Below, in pieces: positions 7,209 through 18,269 of a DNA stretch of 64,000 bases. A model generated the notes under the pieces. The model was given only the letters and a program-made list of their open reading frames with translations. It was not told the origin of the DNA and made no database searches. Source of the DNA: Haladaptatus sp. DJG-WS-42 (GTDB lineage Archaea; Halobacteriota; Halobacteria; Halobacteriales; Halococcaceae); the NCBI RefSeq assembly GCF_037198285.1, contig NZ_CP147243.1:1178001-1242000 (forward strand), read 5' to 3'. The number at the start of each line of letters is the position of its first letter. The first letter of the stretch is position 1. Position numbers and translations under genes: made by a program.

Positions 7209-8207
7209 TTATGCGTCGGTTCGGGTGCTATCTTTTACGTGCTGGCGCAGGCCGTAGAGGAACGGTGCGCCGAGGACGGTTGCGACCCCACCGGTGACGA
7301 CTTTCCCAAGCGGCGAGAGCACGGGGTCTGGACCGTTTCCGACGAGGACGACGCCACGCATGCCCTGTTCGCCGTAGGCCGTACACTCGTAGGTGCTGAG
7401 ACCGTGGCCGCCGAACTCGACGGCAAAGCGGTTGCCCACGCCCGTGAGGAGGTCGCTGTGATATCCGAGGTCAGGGTCGACGACGTCGTATTCGTTGTCG
7501 CTCACCCACTCCCAGATGACCGTCGTCCCGGGGTCAACGTGGATGGCCGCGGGTTCGAAGGCGAACGCGCCACCGTTTCCGTCTGCGCCGACTTCGACGG
7601 TCACCTGTTCTTTGCCGCGCATATCGACCACCTCGTCGTAGTTGTCCGTCTTGGAAAGCCACCCGTCGAATGTCTCTGTTGGGCTGGAGTCGCCGTTTTC
7701 GCCAGCGGTCGCGCCGAGTGCGGCGTCTGCGTCGCCAACGACGAGCGCGCCTTTCATCCCCATCATCTCGTGGGGCGCACAGGCGTAGCGAGTCACGCCC
7801 GCGGCGTCGGGGGCGAACTCGAACGTCTCGCCTGCCTTCGAATAGAATTCAGACTCGAACGAGCCGTCCTTTGCGACCACGTTGTGCATCCCGCCTTCGC
7901 CCGTCCACGTCCAGCGAACGGTGGTGCCGGGGTCGACGCGAACGGCCGCCGGTTCGAAACCGAACGACCCCCCGTTTCCGGCTGTCCCGACGGCTATTTC
8001 GACCGTCCCTTGGCCGCGCAAATCGACGAGCTCAGTCACGTTATCGGTGTTCGCAAACCACGATTCGAGACCGTCTGACTGGGCGACGGCTGGCTGGCTG
8101 AGCAAGTTCACGCCGAGCGCGCTTCCGGCCGCGACCCCCGCGGTTGCGGCGAGAAAGCGACGCCGAGCAACGGGCAGCTGCGTGTCGTCATACGCCATCT
8201 CCGTCAC
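7209..8207 (-). CDS. Tandem halocyanin-domain protein, Tat-exported, second copper site lost
   Basis: 332 residues. A twin-arginine signal (ARRRFLAATAG, 14-24) leads to two blue-copper domains of the halocyanin type and a C-terminal membrane helix (about 303-321), so the domains should face outside. Domain 1 has all type 1 copper ligands: His108 (GGMHNVV), Cys143, His146 and Met151 (YACAPHEMMGMKG). Domain 2 keeps the fold and Cys275 but has Tyr240 and Tyr278 where the histidines belong. The GTG start overlaps the stop of the upstream multicopper oxidase (GTGA), implying translational coupling; ATG 8198 is an alternative start. Confidence 0.88.
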   Translation of the reverse strand: MTEMAYDDTQLPVARRRFLAATAGVAAGSALGVNLLSQPAVAQSDGLESWFANTDNVTELVDLRGQGTVEIAVGTAGNGGSFGFEPAAVRVDPGTTVRWTWTGEGGMHNVVAKDGSFESEFYSKAGETFEFAPDAAGVTRYACAPHEMMGMKGALVVGDADAALGATAGENGDSSPTETFDGWLSKTDNYDEVVDMRGKEQVTVEVGADGNGGAFAFEPAAIHVDPGTTVIWEWVSDNEYDVVDPDLGYHSDLLTGVGNRFAVEFGGHGLSTYECTAYGEQGMRGVVLVGNGPDPVLSPLGKVVTGGVATVLGAPFLYGLRQHVKDSTRTDA

Positions 8208-9352
8208 CCCTCGTACCCCGCGTACTCCATCAGGTTGCGGAAGATGTCGGTGTCCATCGCGTCGGTGTAGACGATGCCGGTGAGCATCCCGCCGGGGTAG
8301 CTGTCACCGTTTCTGATGTGGTCGACTTTGTGACAGTGGACGAGGTAGATGCCGGGGTCTGCGTCGGCTTCAAACTCGATGGTGTAGCGCTCTGCGGGCG
8401 CGACGTTCACCACGTCTTGGAGGAACTGAAGCGCCTCTGGCATCGGGCTGCCGTCTTTCTCAACGATTTTGAACCGGTGGTTGTGGATGTGCAGCGGGTG
8501 GCTCATGAAGCCCGCGTTCACCCAGTGGATGCGCACGGTGTCGCCGGGTTCGACGATGAGCGGTGACCCCGTCTCGGGGTGGAGTGTCGCAGGCGCGGAC
8601 TTGCCGTTGATGGTGAAGGCGTCTGCGTGGCGCGAGGAAAGCGAGTACTGGACGTCCTCACCGCCGTGCTGGCGCGAGAGACGGGTGTCCCACTCCTTGA
8701 CCGTCATGAAGTACTCCTTGTCGGCCTCCTCGTACCCCTTCGGGTCGACGCGGAGGATGCCGTACATCCCCATCTCCATGTGCATCGGCGTCTGGTAGTG
8801 GCAGTGATAGAGGTGGGTACCGGGAACGTTCGCCGGGATGGTGTAGGTGTGGGACTCACCCGGCATGACCGTCACGCCTGTGGTCGTCGGCACGCCGTCG
8901 TTCTCCCACGATTTGCGCACGCCGTGGAAGTGGAGCGTGTGGGGAACCTGCATCTCCGAGTTGTCGAGCGTAATCTTCAGCTCTGCACCCTCGGTACAGC
9001 GCAGGATGGGGCCAGGGACGCTCGGAACGCCGTCATCGGCCTGAAACGCCCACGTGACGGGGAGCGTGATGGGGCCGTTCATCGTCTCGCCGGGGTGAAT
9101 GTGGTGGCGCGCCATGACGGATTTGATGGTTACCTCGTGGCCGCGTTCGTCAAGATTCACCACTTCGGGTTTGCCCGTCTCCGGGAGGTCGGGCAACGAG
9201 GTCGTCTGCGAGCCTGAGAGCGGAACTGTCCGCGCAGTTGGCTGTGAAATCGCCGTACAACCCGCGGTGGCAAACAGCCCGGCGCTGCCGGTCGCAGCGA
9301 GGAATTTTCGACGGGAGATGCCAGTTCCAGGTGCACCAATTCTGTCACTCAT
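8204..9352 (-). CDS. Two-domain multicopper oxidase, Tat lipoprotein
   Basis: 382 residues. SRRKFLAATGS followed by the lipobox ATAGC (Cys32) marks a Tat-exported lipoprotein. Two cupredoxin domains follow. Domain 1: HFHG (141-144), YHCHYQTPMHMEMGM (His183, Cys184, His185, His191, Met196). Domain 2: HPLHIHNH (285-292) and VHCHKVDH (His339, Cys340, His341, His345), later Met356. Both domains thus keep a Cys flanked by His, as in two-domain laccase-like oxidases with copper in each domain. It is not a standard NirK nitrite reductase. Electron exchange with the co-transcribed halocyanin is likely; substrate unknown. Confidence 0.85.
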   Translation of the reverse strand: MSDRIGAPGTGISRRKFLAATGSAGLFATAGCTAISQPTARTVPLSGSQTTSLPDLPETGKPEVVNLDERGHEVTIKSVMARHHIHPGETMNGPITLPVTWAFQADDGVPSVPGPILRCTEGAELKITLDNSEMQVPHTLHFHGVRKSWENDGVPTTTGVTVMPGESHTYTIPANVPGTHLYHCHYQTPMHMEMGMYGILRVDPKGYEEADKEYFMTVKEWDTRLSRQHGGEDVQYSLSSRHADAFTINGKSAPATLHPETGSPLIVEPGDTVRIHWVNAGFMSHPLHIHNHRFKIVEKDGSPMPEALQFLQDVVNVAPAERYTIEFEADADPGIYLVHCHKVDHIRNGDSYPGGMLTGIVYTDAMDTDIFRNLMEYAGYEG

Positions 9353-9448
9353 ACAAGTGGTTCTACGAAGAAGACCGTCTTAATCAGGGAAACCAATTCT
9401 CAGCACCTGAGACTCGGGAAAAGCGTGACTGGCTCTTGCATAGAAGTT

Positions 9449-9464
9449 CGAGAGAATGCTCTCG
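9449..9464. other. Short hairpin in the divergent MCO/acs intergenic region
   Basis: CGAGAG and CTCTCG pair around AATG. It lies between the leftward oxidase operon and the rightward acs gene, about 100 bp from either start, so it may be an operator or an mRNA hairpin; no function is shown. Confidence 0.3.
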
Positions 9465-9576
9465 ATTTGTAGGCGGAGTTGGTCGTGCTACGTGGGTCTC
9501 TCACGCGCTCAGAGATGTAAGATGAATTGCTGGTAGCAGTACAGTTTTTGTGACCCTCCACACTGATGTAACGCAC

Positions 9577-11514
9577 ATGGACAACGGCGAGAATCGGTCG
9601 GGGAAAACGTTGTCATCGCCCAGCGAGTGGGTCGCGCCACCGAGCGCGTTCGTCGCGCAGGCGAACGTCGCAGACGAGGGCATCTACGAGGAGTTCGAAG
9701 AGAACTGGCCTGCGTGCTGGGCTCGTGCAGCGGGGCTTCTCGACTGGAACCAGCCCTACGAGCGCGTCCTCGACGACAGCGACGGATTTCACTGGTTTTC
9801 GGGCGGGAAGCTGAACGCCTCGTACAACTGCCTCGACCGCCACATCGAAGCCGGTCGGAAAAATCAGGCGGCGCTCACGTGGGAGGGCGAACTCGGCGAA
9901 ACGCGAACCTACACGTATCAGGCGCTTTCGCGTGAGGTGAACGCATTTGCGGCGGCGCTGCGGGAGTTGGGCGTCGAAGAAGACGACGTTGTCACCCTCT
10001 ACATGCCGATGATTCCCGAGTTGCCGATTGCGATGCTCGCCTGTGCCCGTCTCGGGGCACCGCATTCGGTGGTGTTCGCGGGCTTTTCGGCCGACGCCCT
10101 CGCCACGCGGATGGAAGCATCCGGCTCAGAACTCATCGTCACCTGCGACGGCTACTACCGCCGAGGCAACGCCATCACGATGAAAAATACGACGGACAAC
10201 GCTTGTCTCACCGTCTCACAGGAAGTCGAGCAGGTCGTGGTCAACCGCCTCGGGAGCGCCGGAAATCTCGACCACCACCACGACTACACCTCGCTCGTCG
10301 AAGCCCACGAAGGCGAGCGCGTCGAACCCGTCGCCCGCGACGCAGACGACCTCCTCTTTTACATCTACACCTCGGGGACGACCGGCGAGCCAAAAGAGGT
10401 GCGCCACACCACTGGTGGCTATCTCGCACACGTCGCGTGGACCGCACGCTCGGTGCTCGATATCAAACCCGAAGATACCGTCTTCTGCGCGGCGGATATT
10501 GGCTGGATTACCGGCCATTCGTACATCGTCTACGGCCCGCTCGCGCTCGGGGCGACCACCGTCCTCTACGAAGGCACGCCGAATCAGGCCGAAAAAGACC
10601 GCCTCTGGGAGATTATCGAACGCAACGCCGTGGACATCTTCTACACCGCCTCGACGTCCATTCGGACGTTCGTGAAGTGGGGGGCGTCACATCCCAAAAG
10701 CCACGACCTCTCCTCGCTGCGCCTGCTCGGGACGGTCGGCGAACGAATCGACGCGAGCGCGTGGCACTGGTATTACGAACACGTCGGCGGTGGCGAGTGC
10801 CCCATCGTGGACACGTGGTGGCAGACCGAGACCGGCGGCATGATGGTCACCACGCTGCCGGGCGTAGACCGGATGAAGCCCGGCACAGTCGGGCGACCGT
10901 TGCCGGGTATCGACGCCGACATCGTGGACGGGCGGGGGGTGGCAGCCGCACCCGGCGAGCCCGGACGCCTGCTCATCACGAAGCCGTGGCCCGCGATGCC
11001 ACAGGGCTTTTGCGACGACGAGTGGGTGGTCACCGACCACGCCGCCTACGAAGCGGGCGAGTGGCACTACGTCACCGGCGACCGCGCGGTCGAAACCGAC
11101 TACATCCAGTTGCTCGGCCGCGAAGACGACGTGGTGAACGTTTCGGGCCATCGAATCGGGACGAAAGAAATCGAGTCGGCCATCGTCGATGTCGAAGGCG
11201 TCGCCGAAGCCGCCGCGGTGGGCGGCCGACGCGACGTAAAGGGGCGAACCATCCACGTCTACGTCACCCCGGAACGGAACGTCGTCGGCGACGAGCAATT
11301 AGAGCAGGCGGTCAGGGACGCCGTGAACGAGGCAATCGGTGAGATTGCTGTCCCAGAGCGGATTACGTTCGCACCCGCACTCCCCAAAACACGCTCGGGG
11401 AAGATTATGCGGCGTCACTTAGAAGCCATCGCCAATGGCGAGCAACTCGGCGATACGAGCGCGCTTCGCAATCCCGAAATCGTCGGGGAACTCGAATCCA
11501 TCGTTGACGAGTGA
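9577..11514 (+). CDS. acs: Acetyl-CoA synthetase-like protein, divergent copy
   Basis: 645 residues, AMP-forming ligase of the Acs type and clearly paralogous to the gene at 13621. Intact: WWQTETGG, the SGHRIGTKEIES hinge region and the catalytic-lysine motif PKTRSGKIMRR. Unusual: the phosphate-binding loop reads YTSGTTGEPKEV (264-275), with Glu274 in place of the near-invariant Gly, and LGTVGERIDASAW replaces the usual GEPINPRAW. A stretch present in the paralog (around 15090-15160) is replaced here by unrelated, shorter sequence. It may act on another short acid or have weak activity. ATG 9577 follows an in-frame GTG at 9550; the ATG gives the usual N-terminus. Confidence 0.85.
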   Translation: MDNGENRSGKTLSSPSEWVAPPSAFVAQANVADEGIYEEFEENWPACWARAAGLLDWNQPYERVLDDSDGFHWFSGGKLNASYNCLDRHIEAGRKNQAALTWEGELGETRTYTYQALSREVNAFAAALRELGVEEDDVVTLYMPMIPELPIAMLACARLGAPHSVVFAGFSADALATRMEASGSELIVTCDGYYRRGNAITMKNTTDNACLTVSQEVEQVVVNRLGSAGNLDHHHDYTSLVEAHEGERVEPVARDADDLLFYIYTSGTTGEPKEVRHTTGGYLAHVAWTARSVLDIKPEDTVFCAADIGWITGHSYIVYGPLALGATTVLYEGTPNQAEKDRLWEIIERNAVDIFYTASTSIRTFVKWGASHPKSHDLSSLRLLGTVGERIDASAWHWYYEHVGGGECPIVDTWWQTETGGMMVTTLPGVDRMKPGTVGRPLPGIDADIVDGRGVAAAPGEPGRLLITKPWPAMPQGFCDDEWVVTDHAAYEAGEWHYVTGDRAVETDYIQLLGREDDVVNVSGHRIGTKEIESAIVDVEGVAEAAAVGGRRDVKGRTIHVYVTPERNVVGDEQLEQAVRDAVNEAIGEIAVPERITFAPALPKTRSGKIMRRHLEAIANGEQLGDTSALRNPEIVGELESIVDE

Positions 11515-11659
11515 GCGTTTCGAGAAAATCGAAAGAGGTGAAAGAATTTTCCGGAGAAGTTCGAGAGCGGTTACGCGGACAGTCGCAAAACTCGACTATT
11601 CTCCCACAGAATCAGGGAAAGAATTAACTGCAGCTCTTTTGAAAAAGGCGAATGATAGC

Positions 11660-13414
11660 ATGTCCCGCACAGCGCGTTCGACGGTGCTCACACCCGAAGC
11701 GTTCGAGCGGCTGAAGCGAGCGACCGAGACCTACCGCGAAGACCTCGTCGTCACGCTGATGGGTGACGCGGGACTGCGGCCGAGTGAGGTCGCCTGCGTT
11801 CGTCCAGAAGACCTGTCCACGCGCGACCACGGCGGCGATTCACACACGTTGTTGACCGTGGGAACCGGCCGAGAGAGCCGAGACGTGTACCTGCGCCCGG
11901 CCGTGGCCCACGACCTCCGGAAGTTCATCTCGGTGAACGACATCGGCGAAGACGACCCGGTGTTCGACGTGAGCGCACGACGCATCCAGATGCTCGTCAC
12001 AGATGTGGCATCCCGGACGGATGACGCCAGTCTGCAGGCGGTTTCGTCGCGGAATTTGCGCCAGTACTTCGCCCATCGCTTGCTCAACAGAGAGCGCATC
12101 CACCCGCAAATCGTGCGGGCGGTCGGCGGGTGGAAGAGCCTTGAAAGCTTAGACTCGTACTTCGAACCGCCGAGCGAGGAAGCGATTATCGACGCCTTCA
12201 CCGCGACGACGGCGAGACAGCGCCAGCCCGACCGACGAGGCGCCGCGCCACCGTCTGGAAGGGGTGAGACGCTCCTTGAGTGCATGCAGACGCTTGGGAC
12301 TGAGTTGACAGCGGCGACGACGCGCACGGAGGTCGAACGAGCCACGTGCGAAGCGCTCGCGGGCGTCTACCACACGGCGTGGGTGTGTGACGAACAGGGC
12401 ATCCCGCGAACCTACGCAAACCACCGCGAGGAAGGCGACGTCGACTTACACGAGGTCGTAGACGAGGCGGGCGGGTTCGACAGTTTCGAGCAAGAAGAAG
12501 CGGCCGTCGTCCTGCGGAACGTCATGACCCACGTGAGTGGACGGTTGACCGGGTGTGCGCTCATCGTCACGCCGCTCAAGTCGAGCGACCGCGTCCACGG
12601 TCTGCTCTGTGTGGCCCATCAGACGGTCGAAGCCGTAGACCGCGAGTGTGTCGCAGACATTGGCAGACGGGTTGGCGAGACCATCACCTCGCTCGAACGC
12701 AAGCGGCTCTTGCTCGCGGATACGGGCGTCGAGTTGACGTTTCGCTCTACCGACACCGAGGACTTTCTGGTGGCGACCTCACACGACCTCGGCTGTCGTT
12801 TCGACCTCGAAGGCGCGGTGCCCGTCGAAGACGATGACTTGCTCTACTTCGTGACCGTCCGAGACGCCGACGTTCGGGCGGTACTCGACCGCATTTCAAG
12901 TGCGTCGGGCGTCACCGAAGGGCGGCTGATTGGCGACCATAGCTCGGGTGCGTTGCTCGAACTCGTCGTGCGCGACCAGACGTTCATCTCCGCACTCGTA
13001 GACCGCGGCGGAACCGCCCAGCAACTCACCGTCGAAGACGGCGTCGCGGAAATTGCAGGCGTGTTCTCTCGGCGGGTCGATATCCGCTCGGTGGTCGAAA
13101 CCCTCACAGCGGAGTTCCCCGGGTCAGAGCTGGTCGCAAAACGCGAGATAGAACTGCCAACCCAGACCACCGTCGGCGTACGACAGGTGATGGAAGACAA
13201 CCTCACCGAGAAACAGCGCTCGGTGCTCCGGGCGGCGTACTTTGCTGGCTACTTCGAGTGGCCGCGCGGCTCCACCGCAGAAGAACTCGCGGCGTCGATG
13301 GGCGTCTCCTCGCCGACGCTCCACAACCACCTGCGGAAAGCCCAACAGAAGGTGCTCACTGCGGTCATCGAGGACGCGGACACGACCGTCCGCGACGGTG
13401 CCGGAAACAGCTAG
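11660..13414 (+). CDS. Bat-type transcriptional regulator with recombinase-fold N-terminus, GAF-like centre and HTH_10
   Basis: 584 residues. N-terminal 1-175 has the core of a tyrosine-recombinase domain: GLRPSEVACVRPEDL (Arg40), SRNLRQYFAHRLL (Arg134), VGGWKSLESLDSYF (Trp158, Tyr167). The catalytic His before Arg134 is Arg131 and the beta-hairpin lysine is missing, so it is probably a DNA-binding or dimerisation relic. Residues about 205-350 look GAF-like; 355-500 match the Bat/Boa linker; 512-570 are the bacterio-opsin-activator HTH (LTEKQRSVLRAAYFAGYFEW). It sits between two acs genes on the same strand, so control of acetate genes is the simple inference. ATG 11660 is chosen because the frame upstream overlaps acs with no homology. 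Confidence 0.85.
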   Translation: MSRTARSTVLTPEAFERLKRATETYREDLVVTLMGDAGLRPSEVACVRPEDLSTRDHGGDSHTLLTVGTGRESRDVYLRPAVAHDLRKFISVNDIGEDDPVFDVSARRIQMLVTDVASRTDDASLQAVSSRNLRQYFAHRLLNRERIHPQIVRAVGGWKSLESLDSYFEPPSEEAIIDAFTATTARQRQPDRRGAAPPSGRGETLLECMQTLGTELTAATTRTEVERATCEALAGVYHTAWVCDEQGIPRTYANHREEGDVDLHEVVDEAGGFDSFEQEEAAVVLRNVMTHVSGRLTGCALIVTPLKSSDRVHGLLCVAHQTVEAVDRECVADIGRRVGETITSLERKRLLLADTGVELTFRSTDTEDFLVATSHDLGCRFDLEGAVPVEDDDLLYFVTVRDADVRAVLDRISSASGVTEGRLIGDHSSGALLELVVRDQTFISALVDRGGTAQQLTVEDGVAEIAGVFSRRVDIRSVVETLTAEFPGSELVAKREIELPTQTTVGVRQVMEDNLTEKQRSVLRAAYFAGYFEWPRGSTAEELAASMGVSSPTLHNHLRKAQQKVLTAVIEDADTTVRDGAGNS

Positions 13415-13582
13415 GAATCTCGACTTTATTTCAACTCGTGTTCGGACAGACACTAATTATTTAGAGACGCGACAGCGTGCGCGATGGGTGGGCTGTGGCG
13501 GCAAGGCACCACACTCGCCAAAACAACCGCGAGAGCGTCCCTCCCGGCCGTATATGAACAATTAGGATAGTTAGTTACACCA

Positions 13583-13589
13583 CTTATAG
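13583..13589 (+). promoter_or_regulatory. TATA box of the second acs gene
   Basis: CTTATAG lies 32-38 bp before the ATG at 13621, giving a very short leader. The 200-bp region before it is otherwise A/T-rich with no clear palindrome. Confidence 0.55.
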
Positions 13590-13620
13590 GGGAACGTGTA
13601 GCTTGTCAACTCGGCTCACC

Positions 13621-15607
<1,987 letters not shown>

Positions 15608-15609
<2 letters not shown>

Positions 15610-15628
15610 CTGACCAGTCGACCTTTTT
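15608..15628 (+). terminator. Hairpin plus T-run after acs
   Basis: GACTG and CAGTC can pair directly at the acs stop codon and are followed by five T at 15624-15628. It may attenuate rather than end transcription because the symporter genes follow closely. Confidence 0.35.
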
Positions 15629-15670
15629 CACACACAATCAGCTCACACGACCACAGCGCACAACCCATCC

Positions 15671-16129
15671 ATGCAAGAAACAGACACACATGATACAGCG
15701 GACTCGCCGCGGGTCGAACCCGATGGCGGGACACTCACGCAGGCTGCACGGAAACACCGAAACACGAACTACCTAAACGAGGAGGTGAACCTCCTGAAAC
15801 CGAGCACCCCGTTCATGCGAGACCACCTCAGAGTGGTCTGGACCAGTTTCGCCATCTGGGCGCTCATCGTCTTCGGCCCAGTGACGGCGACGGCACTCGC
15901 CCCCGACGCGATGACAGCGACGATGCCGATTCTCGGCTTCCCGCTGCACTACTTCCTCATCGCCTTCGGCGCGCCGACGGGCGCGCTCATCCTCGCGGCC
16001 GTCTACGCTCGCCAGCGGGACAAACTCGACGAGAAGTATGGTATCGAACACAGCACTACGGGGGCTGGACAGACGAAAAGTGGCCAGAAAAGCGACGCAA
16101 AGGCTGCTGATGGAGGGGTAGACCAATGA
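15671..16129 (+). CDS. Symporter small subunit (DUF4212-like)
   Basis: 152 residues: a hydrophilic N-terminus, the conserved RDHLRVVWTSFAIWALIVFG first helix, a second helix around FPLHYFLIAFGAPTGALI, then RQRDKLDEKYG and a polar tail. This is the small subunit that accompanies VC_2705-type sodium/solute symporters. Its last codons overlap the start of the large-subunit gene by four bases (ATGA), so the two are translationally coupled. Confidence 0.85.
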   Translation: MQETDTHDTADSPRVEPDGGTLTQAARKHRNTNYLNEEVNLLKPSTPFMRDHLRVVWTSFAIWALIVFGPVTATALAPDAMTATMPILGFPLHYFLIAFGAPTGALILAAVYARQRDKLDEKYGIEHSTTGAGQTKSGQKSDAKAADGGVDQ

Positions 16130-17805
16130 TACTGCCACTGCAAGCAGAAGCGCTCGATATCTCGTTCAAGCTCGTTCCGGCCATCATCGTCTTCCTGATG
16201 ATGGCGTCGTTCCTCGTCATCGGCTACATCTTCAAAGTGGCGGACACTGAGGGGATGTGGGTTGCTGGCCGTGGAATCGGGAACATCGAGAACGGGATGG
16301 CAATCGGTGCCAACTGGATGTCCGCGGCGTCCTATCTCGGCCTCGCCGGACTGGTCGCACTGGCTGGCTTTTACGGCCTCGCGTTCATCGTTGGCTGGAC
16401 AACTGGCTACTTCGTCCTGCTCATCTTCCTCGCCGCGCAGATGCGCCGGTTCGGGAAGTACACGGCACCTGACTTCGTCGCAGACCGGTTCAATTCGCCG
16501 ACAGCCCGTGCGCTCGCGGCGTTTACGACGCTCCTCATCGCGTACGTCTACTCGGTCGGACAGGCCCGCGGGATGGGACTGGTTGGCCAGTACGTCTTCG
16601 GCCTCGACATCATCCCGATGATCGTTGTGATGATGACCATCACCGTGGGCTATCTCGCGCTCTCGGGGATGCTGGGCGCGACGAAGAACATGGCCGTCCA
16701 GTACGTCATCCTCATCATCGCGTTCCTCGCGGGCGTGTACGTCGTCGGGTTCACACAGGGCTACTCGACGATTCTTCCGCAGATCGAGTACGGGATGCTC
16801 ATCAACGACCTCGGCCGGGAGTTCTCGGCACCATTCCAGAACGCCTCCTACTACATCTGGGTCGCGACGGCCTTCTCGCTCATCTTCGGCACCTGTGGCC
16901 TGCCACACGTCCTCGTGCGATTCTACACCGTCAAAAGCGAACGAACCGCCCGCTGGTCGACCGTGTGGGGACTATTCTTCATCCTCCTGCTGTACTGGGC
17001 TGCGCCCGCAATGGCGGCGTTCGGCGTCGACCTCTTCGCACAAGTAAACAACATCTCGCCTGATGCTGTCTTCAGCGGTTCACAGGCGATGTCCGGCGCA
17101 GAGGGTGACGTCATCGTCGTCCTCGCTGCACAGTTCGCAAACCTCCCGCGCTGGTTCGTCGGCCTCGTGGCCGCCGGTGCGATGGCCGCCGCGATTGCGA
17201 CCACCGCCGGGCTGTTCATCACGGCATCGTCAGCCGTTGCACACGACATCTACGCAGAACTCATCAACAAGGATGCGACCCAGCGCCAACAGGTGCTCAT
17301 TGGTCGCGCAACCATCATCGGCATCGGCGCGCTCGTGACCGTGACCGCGTTCAACCCACCGGCGCTCATCGGCGAACTCGTCGCGTACGCGTTCTCGCTC
17401 GCTGGAACCGTGTTGTTCCCGATGTTCTTCCTTGGACTCTGGTGGGAGAACACGAACAGAGAGGGCGCACTCGCCGGGATGACCGTCGGGCTGCTCCTCT
17501 GGATAACGTCGATTATCAACAGCGTGTTGCCCGCCTACGTGCCGTTCCTTGCCGACATCGCCGGTGGCTCCGGGCAGGCGCTCATCCCAATTTACGCCCA
17601 GTACGTGCCCCCGATTGGGGCCGCACTGGTCGGCACGCCACTCGTCTTCCTCGTCACCATCGCCGTCTCGCTGGTAACCCCAGAGCCGCCACTTGAGACC
17701 AAGCGGATGGTTCGTCAGTGTCATAGCCCAGAGCCAATGGGTCGCCAACAAAGCGCAGAAGACATCGTCTCGAACAGCGGTGGCAAAACGCCCGCTGACG
17801 ACTAA
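16126..17805 (+). CDS. Sodium/solute symporter, acetate-type (SSS family)
   Basis: 559 residues with about 13 membrane helices. SSS-family features include WVAGRGIGNIENGMAIGANW and MSAASYLGLAG near the N-terminus (sodium site region), FGTCGLPHVLVRFYTV (residues about 255-270) typical of the VC_2705/ActP branch, and ASSAVAHDIYAELI. The polar C-terminus is cytoplasmic. Position behind acs and its DUF4212 partner points to acetate or a similar short monocarboxylate as substrate; this is inferred from context. The stop lies 2 bp before the uspA-like start. Confidence 0.9.
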   Translation: MILPLQAEALDISFKLVPAIIVFLMMASFLVIGYIFKVADTEGMWVAGRGIGNIENGMAIGANWMSAASYLGLAGLVALAGFYGLAFIVGWTTGYFVLLIFLAAQMRRFGKYTAPDFVADRFNSPTARALAAFTTLLIAYVYSVGQARGMGLVGQYVFGLDIIPMIVVMMTITVGYLALSGMLGATKNMAVQYVILIIAFLAGVYVVGFTQGYSTILPQIEYGMLINDLGREFSAPFQNASYYIWVATAFSLIFGTCGLPHVLVRFYTVKSERTARWSTVWGLFFILLLYWAAPAMAAFGVDLFAQVNNISPDAVFSGSQAMSGAEGDVIVVLAAQFANLPRWFVGLVAAGAMAAAIATTAGLFITASSAVAHDIYAELINKDATQRQQVLIGRATIIGIGALVTVTAFNPPALIGELVAYAFSLAGTVLFPMFFLGLWWENTNREGALAGMTVGLLLWITSIINSVLPAYVPFLADIAGGSGQALIPIYAQYVPPIGAALVGTPLVFLVTIAVSLVTPEPPLETKRMVRQCHSPEPMGRQQSAEDIVSNSGGKTPADD

Positions 17806-17807
17806 CA

Positions 17808-18269
17808 ATGTACGAGAACATCCTCATCCCGACCGACGGAAGCGACACAGCGAACGTTGCGGTTTCCCACGCCGTTGACCTCGCCGCTACGTACGGTGCC
17901 CAACTCCACGCCCTGTACGTCGTCGACATCGACGCCGTGAACTTCGGACTCGGCACCGAACAGGTAGACCGCATCACGCAGGGCAACTTCGGCGAGATGA
18001 CCGAACTGCAAGAGAAGGCAGACAAGGCGACCGGAGCCGTCGCCGCGGCGGCCGCAGACCACGACGTCTCCGTCCACGAAGAGGTGCGCGTCGGCGCACC
18101 GCACGATGTCATCGCTGGCTATGCTGAGGCAAACGACATCGACCTCGTCGCGATGGGCAGCCACGGCCGGTCTGGCGTCAAGCGGGCGCTCCTCGGGAGT
18201 GTCACCGAGCGCGTCCTTCGAACGACGCACCGACCCGTACTCGTCGTTGACGAACGAGGTGACGACTGA
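17808..18269 (+). CDS. Universal stress protein (UspA family), ATP-binding type
   Basis: 153 residues, single Usp domain. The start MYENILIPTDGSDTA and the end MGSHGRSGVKRALLGSVTERV carry the G-2x-G-9x-G-(S/T) nucleotide-binding signature, so an ATP-binding form is expected. In haloarchaea Usp genes often follow transporter genes, and here it follows the acetate-type symporter after 2 bp, suggesting regulation of uptake by energy status. It overlaps the next start by one base. Confidence 0.9.
   Translation: MYENILIPTDGSDTANVAVSHAVDLAATYGAQLHALYVVDIDAVNFGLGTEQVDRITQGNFGEMTELQEKADKATGAVAAAAADHDVSVHEEVRVGAPHDVIAGYAEANDIDLVAMGSHGRSGVKRALLGSVTERVLRTTHRPVLVVDERGDD

Noticed and set aside
8204-9352. 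Naming the multicopper oxidase as nitrite reductase NirK
   Set aside because: It lacks the NirK arrangement with a single type 1 site in domain 1 and the usual linked denitrification genes; ligands occur in both domains.
11660-12180. Active site-specific recombinase
   Set aside because: The catalytic histidine and lysine are missing, and the domain is fused to a transcription-factor C-terminus.
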